Assembly (NCBI GenBank): GCA_014305025.1
Contig: JACRTY010000017.1
Coordinates: forward strand, 186,001 to 250,000
Origin: Candidatus Nyctobacter psychrophilus
GTDB lineage: Bacteria; Vulcanimicrobiota; Vulcanimicrobiia; Vulcanimicrobiales; Vulcanimicrobiaceae
DNA length: 64,000 nucleotides
Direction of reading: 5' to 3'
Made by a program: the position numbers and the translations under genes. Position 1 is the first letter of the stretch. Every line of letters begins with the position of its first letter. The notes under the pieces are model-generated. The model saw only the letters and a list, made by a program, of their open reading frames with translations, did no database searches and had not been told where the DNA came from. Below are positions 24,120 to 34,000 of this stretch, piece by piece.

Positions 24120-25328
24120 GTGAGAGTGGGTGGCCTGCGCGGACTGATCCCGGCGCGGAGCATCCGCTTCGCGCTCGGCTTCGCCTGGGCACTGGGCGCT
24201 GCAGCGGCGACACCGGTGCGGGCCGACGTCGCCACCGTGGATAATGTGGCGGCCCCCATCGTCCGCGTCAACGTCGGAGAGGGTGACGTTACCATTCGCA
24301 CGTGGGACCGCCCGGCCGTTGCGGTCGACGGCGATCCGTCGCTGCTGGTGACGCGTCGCGTCGTTCGGCCGCGCGGAGAGGACCGTTCGGTGCTCATCCC
24401 GGGCGTGGAAGGGCAGACGGCACGCGGGCTCGAGCAGTTGCCGCCCGAGGGTTTCGTCGTCTCGTCGATCCCCCCCGGCCCACGCGACCTGGTCGTGGTG
24501 CGGTCGACGTCCCCGAGCGACGTGGGCCCCGTTACGGTCCACATTCCCGCCGACAGCGTCTTCGTGTATGCGCATGCGGCTCGCGGCAACCTCGACGTGC
24601 ACGATTATAAGGCCGGCACCTTGATCGGCTTCGTCGGGCGCGGTCGCCTCACGCTCGACGACGTGGGCGGAACGGTTTTCGCGCAAACCAATCATGGGGC
24701 GCTGCTGGCCAACGATTCCAACTTCGAGCGCATTCGGGCACGCTCGCTGATGGCCAACATGGCGTTCGAACGGTGCAGCGCTCGGCAGATCGAAGCGTCC
24801 AGCGTCGGCGGTTCGATCGTGTACGACGGCGGCAGTTTTCGACCCGGTCTCGCGCGTTTCGAATCCTCGACCGGCAACGTGGCGATCGGAACTGCGGGCG
24901 CTGCTCAACTTACCGCGCGTACGGCAGCCGGCGGACGAGTGTTCACCAACTTCACGAACGGCGCGCGCGTCGATGCGCACGACGACGCGGCCGCCGTCGC
25001 CGTCGGTAACGGCGGACCCGTCGTCACCGCGACCAGCGGAAGCGGCAACGTCTATCTGTACGATGGTTCCTTACGCGCCCGTTCGTCGCTGCCCCCGCCG
25101 TGGCGCGCCGCCACCCGAACGCTCGACCGTCCCCAGCAGCGCGCTCTGCAAGCGCAACGCACCGTTCTTCCGGTGCCGCAACCGACGCGCTTCCGAGCGC
25201 GCTATCGCATGACCGTTCCGACGCCGCGCGCGGTCACGCCGCGTCCGGTCACGCCGCGGCCGGTCAACCGGCGACCGCTGAGGCCATCCGCTAGCCGTGC
25301 GCACGGTTCGTCGCGAGGTGTATCATAG
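24120..25328 (+). CDS. Exported DUF4097-like putative adhesin or envelope protein
   Basis: A 402-residue secreted protein. The N-terminus (FALGFAWALGAAAATPVRA) is a signal peptide with cleavage likely near residue 39. The body is made of short alternating beta segments (IRVNVGEGDVTIRTWDRPAV, GNLDVHDYKAGTLIGF, LTLDDVGGTVFAQTNHGAL) resembling the right-handed beta structure of DUF4097/DUF2807 adhesin-like proteins. The last about 80 residues are Pro/Arg-rich with repeats of TPRPV. It is 31 nt after the kinase and probably belongs to the same unit, as an output or input of that signalling cascade (inference). Confidence 0.6.
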   Translation: MRVGGLRGLIPARSIRFALGFAWALGAAAATPVRADVATVDNVAAPIVRVNVGEGDVTIRTWDRPAVAVDGDPSLLVTRRVVRPRGEDRSVLIPGVEGQTARGLEQLPPEGFVVSSIPPGPRDLVVVRSTSPSDVGPVTVHIPADSVFVYAHAARGNLDVHDYKAGTLIGFVGRGRLTLDDVGGTVFAQTNHGALLANDSNFERIRARSLMANMAFERCSARQIEASSVGGSIVYDGGSFRPGLARFESSTGNVAIGTAGAAQLTARTAAGGRVFTNFTNGARVDAHDDAAAVAVGNGGPVVTATSGSGNVYLYDGSLRARSSLPPPWRAATRTLDRPQQRALQAQRTVLPVPQPTRFRARYRMTVPTPRAVTPRPVTPRPVNRRPLRPSASRAHGSSRGVS

Positions 25329-25332
25329 CGCC

Positions 25333-25902
25333 ATGGCCATTACGTTTCGCCCGACGTCAACCGTCACCGACGAGGAGATTGAGGCCCTTTCGCGCGCCAA
25401 CCCGCTGCACCGGTTCGAGCGCACCGCGCAAGGAGAACTCGTCGTCATGCCGCCGACCGGAACCGACGCCGGCGAACGGGAAGGAAAGCTGTTCTTTCGA
25501 CTGGCCCTTTGGAACGAGCAACACAAACTCGGGCGGGTGTACCCGGCATCCACAGGGTTTCACTTGCCCACCACGGCGTTACGCGCCCCCGACGCCTCAT
25601 GGATTTCAAACGAACGCTACGATGCGCTTTCGCCGGCGCAACACGCGGGCTTCGCGCGTATCTGCCCCGATGCCGTGTTCGAACTGCTCTCGCCGAGCGA
25701 CAAGCCGGCCGAGATACGCGGCAAGATGCCCGAGTATATCGCAAGCGGAAGCCGGCTCGCGGTCTACATCGACCCGCGCCGGCGTCTCGTCGAGGTCTCC
25801 CGCCCGAACTGCGAAACCGAAACGTTCCTGGGCCCGACGACCTTGACGTTCGAGCCCGTGCTTCCCGGGTTCACGCTCGACCTCGCTGCGATTTTTCGGT
25901 AG
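25333..25902 (+). CDS. Uma2 family endonuclease (DUF820, PD-(D/E)XK fold)
   Basis: A 189-residue Uma2/DUF820 protein, a PD-(D/E)XK-like fold common in cyanobacteria and other environmental bacteria. LHRFERTAQGELVVMPPTG, RAPDASWIS (the Asp of the nuclease core) and DAVFELLSPSDK (Glu and neighbouring residues) are diagnostic. The tail FLGPTTLTFEPVLPGFTLDL is also typical. The start ATG at 25333 directly follows the upstream stop. Its biological role is unclear. A broken remnant of the same family lies at 29511-29700. Confidence 0.85.
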   Translation: MAITFRPTSTVTDEEIEALSRANPLHRFERTAQGELVVMPPTGTDAGEREGKLFFRLALWNEQHKLGRVYPASTGFHLPTTALRAPDASWISNERYDALSPAQHAGFARICPDAVFELLSPSDKPAEIRGKMPEYIASGSRLAVYIDPRRRLVEVSRPNCETETFLGPTTLTFEPVLPGFTLDLAAIFR

Positions 25903-25918
25903 CGCATAACGCGGCGTC

Positions 25919-26398
25919 TCACAGCAGAAACTTCCGCAGGACGGCCACGTCACGTTTCCAGGTATGCTGCTGTAGGACGGCCTCGAGCTTGTAACCGCAC
26001 GCCTCGAAGAACGTACGCGCCACGCCGTCGGCCGGCGTTTGCAGGGTGACCTTGTGGCAATTGTAATATTTCGCAAGCGACTCGGCACGTCCCAGGAGGG
26101 CGCGGCCGATGCCGCACCTGCGCCGGCTCGGCGCCACGATGATGGAATCGACGTGGGCAAGCGACGCGGCGATCCATAATCCGAGCACGCCGACGACGAC
26201 AACGCTTTCGAGTGCGGCGACTTCATGCTGCTGTTCGTGCCAAACGACCGGAAAGTTCCATTCCGTTGAGCGGGCTTCACGCTCGTGCTCCTTGCGAAAC
26301 GACGTCGTGCGATCCGGCGCAACCGTCTCGACCTCGACTCGGCAATCATCGGGCGGCAACGGCCGCAATTTCCGTCGTCGCGTCGAGCGTCCAGTCAT
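25919..26398 (-). CDS. GNAT family N-acetyltransferase
   Basis: A 159-residue acetyltransferase. SIIVAPSRRRCGIGRALLGRAE is the acetyl-CoA-binding motif A, and TLQTPADGVARTFFEACGYKLEA is motif B with the usual tail. The preceding Trp/Glu-rich segment (VVWHEQQHEVAALESVVVVG) fits the beta strands before it. The ATG start lies inside the upstream metallo-hydrolase gene (53-bp overlap), and no better internal start exists. The substrate is unknown. Confidence 0.75.
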   Translation of the reverse strand: MTGRSTRRRKLRPLPPDDCRVEVETVAPDRTTSFRKEHEREARSTEWNFPVVWHEQQHEVAALESVVVVGVLGLWIAASLAHVDSIIVAPSRRRCGIGRALLGRAESLAKYYNCHKVTLQTPADGVARTFFEACGYKLEAVLQQHTWKRDVAVLRKFLL

Positions 26399-27164
26399 CG
26401 GAGGCCGCGTAGACGCGCAGGTTCAGTTCGTCCTCGAGCTCCCGCGCGAGCCGCTGCGGCCCCGCTTCGAGCATCTTCGTGCTGAAGTGCGTCATCACGG
26501 CGACCTTGGGACGAACCACCGCAAAGATATGGCGCGCCTCATCGAACGTGAGGTGGTCGACCTTCATGTCATCGCGATAGCGTAAGACGTTCACGATCAA
26601 CACGTCGGGGTGATGCGCGGCGTAGTCTTCGGCCAATCCTTCGAAGTAACTGCCGCACGGCAGATACGAGACCGTCGCCCCGCGATAGGAAAAGTGTACG
26701 CCGTACGTCTCGACGGAATGCTCATGCTGGAGCGACGTACGGACCTCGACATCGTTGACGGCATACGGACCGGCGCTCGGTCCGAGGTAGTGATGCACCG
26801 GCACGAACTTCGCGGCGTAGGGAAGAATGACGGGTTCGCCCTCAAAGGCGTCACGCGGCGCCAGCAACACGCCGCGCCGCTTCCAGCCGCCGGTGGTCAT
26901 CGCTTCGATCATCGCGTTGATGTCGTTCGAGTGGTCGAGATGCTTATGTGAAAGCACGAGCGCATCGAGCTCCGTCGGATCGCACGGCGGCAGCGCCGAC
27001 ATGGCGCGCACGAGTGCGCCCGGCCCCGGATCGACGTGAATCTGCGTGACCGCGCCCTCTGTGTCGTCGGGCGCAAACCGAAACCACATCCCGCCCGAAG
27101 CCCGAATCTGCTTCGCCACAACGAACCGCGCCCCACCGGTGCCGAGGAAGCGAACCGAGATCAT
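26346..27164 (-). CDS. Metallo-beta-lactamase fold hydrolase
   Basis: A 272-residue MBL-fold enzyme, probably a hydrolase in the RNase Z / PhnP-like group. The metal motif HxHxDH is LVLSHKHLDHSND. Further candidate ligands are the Asp in IHVDPGPGALV and His residues in HEHSVE, LPCGSYFEG, DHLTFDEA and VMTHFSTKML. N-terminal SVRFLGTGGARFV is the family's first strand. It forms a minus-strand unit with the overlapping GNAT gene. No substrate can be assigned. Confidence 0.85.
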   Translation of the reverse strand: MISVRFLGTGGARFVVAKQIRASGGMWFRFAPDDTEGAVTQIHVDPGPGALVRAMSALPPCDPTELDALVLSHKHLDHSNDINAMIEAMTTGGWKRRGVLLAPRDAFEGEPVILPYAAKFVPVHHYLGPSAGPYAVNDVEVRTSLQHEHSVETYGVHFSYRGATVSYLPCGSYFEGLAEDYAAHHPDVLIVNVLRYRDDMKVDHLTFDEARHIFAVVRPKVAVMTHFSTKMLEAGPQRLARELEDELNLRVYAASDDWTLDATTEIAAVAAR

Positions 27165-27206
27165 CCCCGCTGATTTCTCACTGGCAGCGCAAAGGCCCGG
27201 TTATGG

Positions 27207-27467
27207 TTAGAATTCGTCGGCGCAGTCGCGCTCATCAAGTTCCCTGTCGCTCAAGGCCGTCGCGATGCAGTCAGTTATTTCGCGTACGCCGACGACGTAA
27301 AGCGTCTTCCTCGTTCGCACGTCGTATACGGCTCCGCGCCAATCCGGCACGGCGCCTGGCTCGTGTCGGGCCGGATGCCACATGCGAACCGTGAACACGC
27401 GCTCGACCGACCCTCTCATTACGGTTTCGACTCTACGGTAAAAGCGTGCGTCCGGCGAGCGGTCCAA
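27207..27467 (-). CDS. Small hypothetical protein
   Basis: An 86-residue protein ending in an acidic tail (DRELDERDCADEF). The core VERVFTVRMWHP, DWRGAVYDV, TLYVVGVREITDCI resembles short proteins in which an RxW strand, a WRGxV strand and a final 'FI' helix recur, but no named family is assigned. The start is a TTG at 27467, 25 nt after the multicopper oxidase stop; an ATG at 27419 is possible. It is probably the last gene of that unit. Confidence 0.5.
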   Translation of the reverse strand: MDRSPDARFYRRVETVMRGSVERVFTVRMWHPARHEPGAVPDWRGAVYDVRTRKTLYVVGVREITDCIATALSDRELDERDCADEF

Positions 27468-27492
27468 TGCTTGCGACGAACGACCGAATGAC

Positions 27493-29391
27493 TCACGGCG
27501 CGGACACCTGGATCTGCTGCGAGGCCACGAGCGCGTGGTTGTTATCCAAGTCGTAGACGGCCAGCGTCAACGTGCCGGCTTGCGCCGGCGTGAAGCGGAA
27601 GTCACGTGTCTCGCCGATTGTGAGCGCATGGATCGCGATTGCCGGGTGCTGGAGCCGCGCGGGCAGGTCGCGGCCGTCCTTCGCGATCGGCGTCCAGTCC
27701 AGCACGCGTGATCCATCGGAGAGCGAGACGACGAGGTTTTCGCCGCCGAGCGTAAGGTCCGCAAAACGCAGCCGCTGCGGCACGCCGGCGGTTGCCGCGA
27801 GCGGCGGGGGCGAAAGCGCGCCGTCGATCGCCAGTGGCGGACCGGCGGGCTTCTCAGACGATTCCGAAATCATCACGATGTGGTCTCTCTGCGCATCGAA
27901 GTGTTGTCCTGGCGGCAACACGATCAGAGGACCGACGAGCCCACCCGCGAGTTGCCACCCATCGTCCATGTGCGAGTGGTACGTGAACGTTCCGGCGTCG
28001 GGAGGCACGAAGCGTGCGACGAAGGTGTGACCCGGTTCGATAGCGGGGGGCATGTGACCGTCCATTGACATGCCCATTCCCGCGCCGCCGTCGTAGTAGC
28101 TGTCCTGCAGCGCGATGCCATGCCAGTGAACGCTCGTCGCTTCGTCCATGCGATTGGTCACCGCAATCGCGACGGGGCGCCCTTGAGTGAGCACGATCGG
28201 CGGGCCGAGCGATCCCGTCGCGGGGACCGTGCGATCGCCGTCGGTCAGCGTGAACGAATTGTGGCTCAAGCCGAACCGCCCACTCGGCACGTCGCGTGAC
28301 GTGATGTCCAGCGCGAGTCTGCGCGCGGACGCAACTGCAATGGGGGCGCGATCCCCGGGCCGAGGCACCACCTTGAGGGCAATGACCATCCCGCCCATCG
28401 GTTGATTCGGAAGATGGAAACGCTTGGCGACCGTGAGCTGCGGATCGCCTTTACCCGCAAGCATGTCGCGCAGCGGTGCATGGCGCGTGATGTGATCGTC
28501 GATGTGACAGTGGAACATCCAATCGCCCGCGCGATCTGCCGTCCACGATAGCTCATCGGCGTCGCCCGGATAGAAAGGATGCGTGACTTCATCGTACGCG
28601 TCGGGTCGATCGACGCGGAAGTAGAACCCGTGGAGGTGCATCGGGTGGAGCATGGCGCTCGCGTTGAAAACGGCCCATCGCACCGTCCGGCCGCGTTCGT
28701 ACGCGAGCCGCTCGGTAGCCGGGAACGCGCGGCCGTTGATCGTCTCGAGGAAGTACAGGAAGTTCGGCGTTCCGTCTTTTAATTTGACCGGCGCGTAGAG
28801 GCCGAGCACGAAGACGTGATCGACGCGCGGCACGTGCGGCGCCTCGACGACGATCGCGCCCGAGAGCTCGGCGTCCGCGAAGATACGTCCATCGATGGTT
28901 TCGCCTTTGTCGCTTCCATAGTAGCCGAAAGCGCCGGCCCGGTCGAGGTCGAACTCAACGCGGCGCGTCGCACCGCGCGGAACGCGGAGCACCGTCGTCA
29001 ACGCGTGGGCCGGTGCGGCGAGACCGCGCACGGTGAGATCGTGCGTGAGATCGTTACGGATGCTTGCGACGACGTGGGTGCCGAGCGGCGCGCGCACGAG
29101 CGGCCCCGGAATGCGCAGCGGACGGCCGGCTTCACCGAAGGCCTCGATCGGCAAGCCGATAGTCCCCGGCCCATCGGGATACCAGAGGCCGCGCCGCGCG
29201 ACGAGCGCAATGTGGAGCGTGCCGTGGTTGAGAAGGCCGGCGCCTGCGGTATTGTCGTTCGAGGCTATGTCGGCGAGCGGAGCTGGCACATTCGCGCGCG
29301 CCGTTACAGCGACACCGGCCGTCGTCGCGAGCCAGCACGCCACGAGCAGCCCTCCCGCGGCAGCGAAGATCAAGCGCTTTGTACGTTTCAT
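27493..29391 (-). CDS. Exported four-cupredoxin-domain multicopper oxidase, copper motifs in reverse order
   Basis: A 632-residue multicopper oxidase with an N-terminal signal peptide (FAAAGGLLVACWLATTAGV). The usual C-terminal copper motifs come first: HPMHLHG at 249-255 and HCHIDDH at 294-300, the latter with the type-1 Cys295. The usual N-terminal motifs come second: VHWHG at 421-425 and YHSH at 471-474. The stretch 105-160 looks like a first cupredoxin domain that lost its ligands (TVRGLAAPAHA, GAFGYYGS where HWHG and YHSH would be). A fourth ligand-free domain ends the protein. The trinuclear site would thus form between domains 2 and 3. A Met/His/Gly stretch (GGAGMGMSMDGHM) follows HWHG. 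The substrate could be Cu(I) or a phenol; unknown. Confidence 0.85.
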   Translation of the reverse strand: MKRTKRLIFAAAGGLLVACWLATTAGVAVTARANVPAPLADIASNDNTAGAGLLNHGTLHIALVARRGLWYPDGPGTIGLPIEAFGEAGRPLRIPGPLVRAPLGTHVVASIRNDLTHDLTVRGLAAPAHALTTVLRVPRGATRRVEFDLDRAGAFGYYGSDKGETIDGRIFADAELSGAIVVEAPHVPRVDHVFVLGLYAPVKLKDGTPNFLYFLETINGRAFPATERLAYERGRTVRWAVFNASAMLHPMHLHGFYFRVDRPDAYDEVTHPFYPGDADELSWTADRAGDWMFHCHIDDHITRHAPLRDMLAGKGDPQLTVAKRFHLPNQPMGGMVIALKVVPRPGDRAPIAVASARRLALDITSRDVPSGRFGLSHNSFTLTDGDRTVPATGSLGPPIVLTQGRPVAIAVTNRMDEATSVHWHGIALQDSYYDGGAGMGMSMDGHMPPAIEPGHTFVARFVPPDAGTFTYHSHMDDGWQLAGGLVGPLIVLPPGQHFDAQRDHIVMISESSEKPAGPPLAIDGALSPPPLAATAGVPQRLRFADLTLGGENLVVSLSDGSRVLDWTPIAKDGRDLPARLQHPAIAIHALTIGETRDFRFTPAQAGTLTLAVYDLDNNHALVASQQIQVSAP

Positions 29392-29510
29392 GCGTCGATT
29401 CTAGTGAGCGAGCGTGCCGCCGGCGTGCGCGACGCTCACCTCGTCGACGGAGAGCGGCTCCTTTCTCGCCTAGATCAGGCGCCACTGCGAACGCGTCGAC
29501 CTCGAGGGAT

Positions 29511-29700
29511 CAAGACGGCGGCCGCGGCAGAACGTCGTCGACGGTAAACGATTCGCCCGGATAGGCTGCAAGCTCGATGTCCCGGGCGCGCCAACAGCGT
29601 CGTGCGATAGCCCTCGGGCCCCGGTCCCCGGTACACGCGAATGACACGCGCGACCAGTTTGCCCGACTTCCGCCCTTGTTGGCGATTCGGTGAAGCCGGT
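29511..29700 (-). pseudogene. Remnant of a Uma2 family endonuclease with frameshift
   Basis: On the minus strand one frame reads RKSGKLVARVIRVYRGPGPE then GYRTTLLARPG. After about 29581 a second frame continues with DIELAAYPGESFTVDDVLP and a stop. Joined, they give the typical C-terminal strand and tail of Uma2/DUF820 proteins. Adding one G to the CCC/GGG run at 29581-29583 restores the frame. The N-terminal two thirds is missing upstream. It is a decayed gene fragment, not an assembly error alone. The flanks (29392-29510 and 29701-29799) hold nothing I can identify. Confidence 0.55.
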
Positions 29701-29799
29701 TCGAGATTGCCAAACGGTTTCCGCCGCAGAACCGCGGCCTACGCTCTCGCCCTCGTAAAGCGACTCGTGGCCGTGCATGTGGCTGCGCGGGCACGTCGT

Positions 29800-30276
29800 C
29801 TATTTGTGCGGAGCAAACCAGACGTGCGCAACTCTTCCCTTGCGGACCTCGAAAATTGCGATGCTTTCCTTGGGCCAGTTTTTCTTGGGCGGATCGATCG
29901 CGCGCTCAAGAACGACAACGATCGGACCAGCGACGATCGTTTTGGCGAATATCGTGTGAAAATGTCGGGGTGCGGTTTTCAGGAATGCGTATCTCTTCTT
30001 CAATGCGGAAATGCCGACAAATCGCTTCGTACCTGCCAGGTTGGATATCACGATGTCGTCCGCATAGCATTCGGCAAAAGCATCAACATCATGCGCGTTG
30101 TATGCCTTGTCTTGCGCATGGACTACCGCCCACGGGTCAGACGAGTGGACGCATGTCGCGTAAGCCCGCGTCGCCGAAAAAATGCAGACCAAGGCTGTCG
30201 CTCCAGCGATCAATTTCGTTCTCTTAGCCACCTGCGTTCGGGCCGGCGTTTCCGCACCCGTCGACGATTGCATCAT
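29800..30276 (-). CDS. Exported NTF2/SnoaL-like protein (DUF4440-type)
   Basis: A 158-residue protein with a signal peptide (KLIAGATALVCIFSATRAYA) and a small NTF2-like domain. The helix AVVHAQDKAYNAHDVDAFAE, YADDIVISNLAGT and the strands HTIFAKTIVAGPIVVVLERA and IAIFEVRKGRVAHVWFAP follow the SnoaL/DUF4440 pattern. The ATG at 30276 has a weak SD (GGAG); a GTG at 30231 is an alternative start. Members may be enzymes or binding proteins; no role can be assigned. Confidence 0.75.
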   Translation of the reverse strand: MMQSSTGAETPARTQVAKRTKLIAGATALVCIFSATRAYATCVHSSDPWAVVHAQDKAYNAHDVDAFAECYADDIVISNLAGTKRFVGISALKKRYAFLKTAPRHFHTIFAKTIVAGPIVVVLERAIDPPKKNWPKESIAIFEVRKGRVAHVWFAPHK

Positions 30277-30459
30277 GGTTCGATCTCCGTTGCACTCACT
30301 CTACCGGCCGCCCGGGCCGGCCGCGTGCGTTCTGCACCAATCCTTTTGCTTCGTTTTCGCAGGCGCACACCAGGTTCACAACGTGGAGCGGCCAACTGTC
30401 CTGGCGATCTACGAATCGGTGGGGCTCAAAGCCGCCTGACGTCCCCGCCGATGGGGAAA

Positions 30460-30975
30460 TCAGGGCGAGGCGATGGTAAAGCGAATTGGACGGAAGCCGG
30501 CATTCGCAGCGCAGCCCGCGCAGTCGACGATGAGTTTGGTCGGAACGAAATCCTTGTCGACGACGAACAACGCCCTCTGGCGCGCTGCGGCTCCTTGCAG
30601 GATCCGCAGCGAGGGTTTTTCGACCGAGTTCGTCGGGATCTCAACGCTGATGGCGTCCTTATCGGCCAGCGTATAATGCACGATTCCGAACCAAACGTCG
30701 TGCGTGCCGTTGCTCAGCAGCACCCTCATGAACATGACTTTCTGGTCGGCGGTGGGCGTCGGGGGATACGCGATTCCGTGGCTGTCGGCCTCAGTCGCCT
30801 CGCGCAGTTCGATGATCTTGATGCGTAGATTACCGTTGAAAACGGTCTGGCCGATCTTGCCCGACAACGCGCTGATGGCATTGGCGCCGCCGGGCACGGG
30901 GGTCGGGGCTGCCTCGGCGTTTGTAAGAAGTGTAACGCCCAGCAGTGCGCTGAGCATGATGATGTGTTTGACCAT
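30460..30975 (-). CDS. Exported protein with DUF4352-like domain
   Basis: A 171-residue protein with a cleavable signal peptide (IIMLSALLGVTLLTNAEAA) followed by an immunoglobulin-like domain. KIGQTVFNGNLRIKIIELRE at the domain start and KVMFMRVLLSNGTHDVWF resemble the telomeric-repeat-binding-factor-2-like / DUF4352 fold found in bacterial exported proteins. Two cysteines (DCAGCA) near the end may form a disulfide. An AAGGA element lies upstream of the ATG. The function is unknown. Confidence 0.6.
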   Translation of the reverse strand: MVKHIIMLSALLGVTLLTNAEAAPTPVPGGANAISALSGKIGQTVFNGNLRIKIIELREATEADSHGIAYPPTPTADQKVMFMRVLLSNGTHDVWFGIVHYTLADKDAISVEIPTNSVEKPSLRILQGAAARQRALFVVDKDFVPTKLIVDCAGCAANAGFRPIRFTIASP

Positions 30976-31081
30976 GCGGACACGTCCTTTTCAAGCGGGA
31001 GAAGTGGAGCGACGAGCAACTCCGGAGGAATAGCTTCGGAATTGTAGGGTCAGCATATCAAGGGCCCGTGCTGCCCGCGTG

Positions 31082-34000
31082 CTAGCCTGCGGTCCGATGC
31101 TTGGCGCACGGCGATGACGCAATGGTCACGCTCATCCGCAAGGCGAGGAAACCGCTGCGCGTAGAGACGTCGTGGATCAGGTTCGCGAAACGATTGAGTT
31201 CCGTGCGCGCGCGCTGCCCGAACACGCGGGCGCGCGGCTCGTCTCCACCGGCTGCAAAACCTCGCGCCGCCGCGTACAACACATAATGCGGCCAAAACGC
31301 ACCGGCAAGCGACTCCTGCGCAAGCGCGGCGACTTCTTCTGCGCATCGCAACGCATCGCCGGACCGCCCCGCTTCGGCGTACGCCAGCGTAAGATCCGCG
31401 AGATCGTCGGTAAAATCCTCAGGCGCTTGATGCTCGCGTCGAAGGGCCAAACCGGATTCCATGTGGTGGATCGCTTCGGCCAGTTGACCGTCCGCGCGTT
31501 CCGCGTTGCCGAGGTTTGCCAGCGCCGCAGCTTCGAAGACCGGAAAACCTAACGCGCGGGCGCCGTGATGCGCCTCCCGCGCAAACTGCAGCGCACCATC
31601 GACATCACCCAACTGCAAGCGGACGAAGCTCATGTTCGTCGCGTTGGCCACGGCCATGCGCCGTTCTTGAACAACGTCGAGCAGACTGCTGGAGCGTTCG
31701 ATCAGCGTTTGCGCTTCACCGAAGCGCCCAAGTCGCATTGCGAGCAGCACGCGGTTCGTGAGCGTCGTCGACAGAGCGCGCTTGTTCCCGGTCGCCTCGA
31801 GTAAGACGATGGCGCAATCGAACTCGGCCGACGCCTCATCGAACTCTTCGAGCCACGCGCTCGTTACGGCGAGCCGCCCGTGAGCCAGCGCCTCGGCGTC
31901 CCGATCGCCGATCATTTCGGTCAGCGGCAGCAGCTCCCGCGTCAGATCGCGGGACTCACGGTAGTTTTGAACGAGTAAGGCCGCGTGCGCGGCAACCCCC
32001 AATGCTTGGGCCTCCACGGCACGATCCGTTTGCGTCGACGACCGCTCGCGCAACGTTTCACGATAGTCACGAAGCGCGGCGTGGTCGCCGATGTTGGCGG
32101 CGATGTCGACGAGCAGGCTTAGGCACGAAACCTGTGCTGGGCCGTCGGCCAGCGTCTCAAAGAGCGCCAGTGCTTCGGCTGCCGGCTCTCGTGCGTCGCC
32201 TTGCCGGCTGCACGAGACGGCGTGGGCTGCGCGCCGATGGAACACCTCGGCTTGCAGACGAGGATCGCGATTACGCTCGGCAACCTCGGCCATCGCATCG
32301 ATCAACGTCCGCTCCGCATCCGTGTCGCCGAGGCTGCGTGCCAACAGCGCGCGCCGGCGCAGCAAATCGAAGCGTTCGGGCAGAGCGCAGTCGCCAAGGG
32401 CGACCTCGAGTGCATCGAGGTCGGCGCGTTGCTCCGCACGATTCCCGCGCTGTCCGAGCCACATCTCGCGCAACCGCAAGAGCTCCACGCGCCGCGCCCG
32501 TTCTTTTTCCAGTTCGAGAGCGCGGTTCGCAAACTGCATCGCCTCGTCCATCGCAAAGACGGCTGCCGACGTGCGCGCCGCCTCGGCGTACCACCGTGCC
32601 GCGTCTTCGTCGAGGCCGGCGGAATCGAAGTGTCTCGCGAGGTCGCCCGCGACCGCGGCACTCCGATCTGCGTACGTGCGTTCCAAAATGTGCGCGATGC
32701 GCGCGTGACGTCGCGCGCGCAGCGAGGGATCGATGCCGCCATAGATGGCGGCGACGATAAGATGATGGGTGAATACGTAGTCCGCGACATTTTGCGCGCC
32801 GGCCTCACGCATGATCCGTCGGTCGAGCAGTTCGTTGAAGGCAACCGACAGCGAGCGGGGCGACAGAGCGGTCACCTCGCGTACGAGTTCGGCATTGCAA
32901 CCGAATCCTGCGATGGCAGCTACCTCGGCAACCGTGCGAGTTTCGTCGGCGAGTTGCGACGTGCGGGCGTTGATCATCCCCACGATACCGTCGCCGACGC
33001 CCGCGGGGCCGGCCGTAGCGTCGAATCGCCTTTCGAGTGCGTCCGTTATCGTCTCGTTCAGAAAGAGCGGGTTTCCCTCGGTATGCTTGTAGAAACTTGC
33101 CACGAGTGCGCTATTCCGCTCGGGCAAAGCTTCGAGGTCCGCTACGAGGGCGGCGACATCGTCGCAGGTGAGCCGAGCCAGCTCGAGAGACCACAGGCAA
33201 TCTTCGGCGCGGAGCTCACGCGCAACGGATCGCAACAAGTGCGACGGCCCCACTTCCTCGTCGCGATACGTGGCTAGGATCAGCATGGACGCTTTGCCCG
33301 CTCGCCTAGCCACACGTGCGAACGCTTGAAGTGTCGCACTCCCCGCCCAGTGCAGATCTTCGAGGATCAGGAGCAACGGACGCGGGCGCGCAAGCCCGGC
33401 AGCCGCCTCCGCGAGTGCATCCAAGAGGCGAGCCGTTTCCTGCTCGAGCGTCAGGGGCGCAAGGGCCGGCAGGGCAGCTCCGGACTGCAGCAGCCCGGGA
33501 AAGACGCGTGATAAAACCGCTAACCGCACGGGGGCGAGGGGCTGCGCGACGAGGAGCGGCAACGCCGAGCGCAGCGCCTCGATAAGACACTGGTACGGTA
33601 CGGACTCCGGGCTCGAGGTGCCTCCGAAGAAGACGCGGCCGCCTTCGGCTTCCACGAAGGTCGCAAACTCGGCGCAGAGGCGCGTTTTGCCGATGCCGGC
33701 TTCGCCGCCGATCAGCAACGTGTTTCCGGCGCCTCGCGCGGCGCGACTCCAGCCGGCACGCAGCAGTTCGAGCTGCGGTTCTCGACCGACAAAGGGCAGG
33801 AAGGGCGTGCGCGTGCCACGCTCGGATGTGCCGGGACCTGGCGGGGCACGCACGTCACCAGGGATCGGCTCCCCACCGAGAATGGAATCCCGAACAGCAA
33901 GCGTCTCAGGCATCGGAGCGACGCCGATTTCTTCGCGGAGGCGTTTCGCAAAGTCGGCGAACGCTGCTAGCGCGCCGGCTGAATCACCGGCCGCATAGTG

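Noticed and set aside
29470-29778. 102-residue minus-strand frame over the Uma2 remnant
   Set aside because: The Uma2 signature lies in the other two minus-strand frames; this one is unrelated to it.
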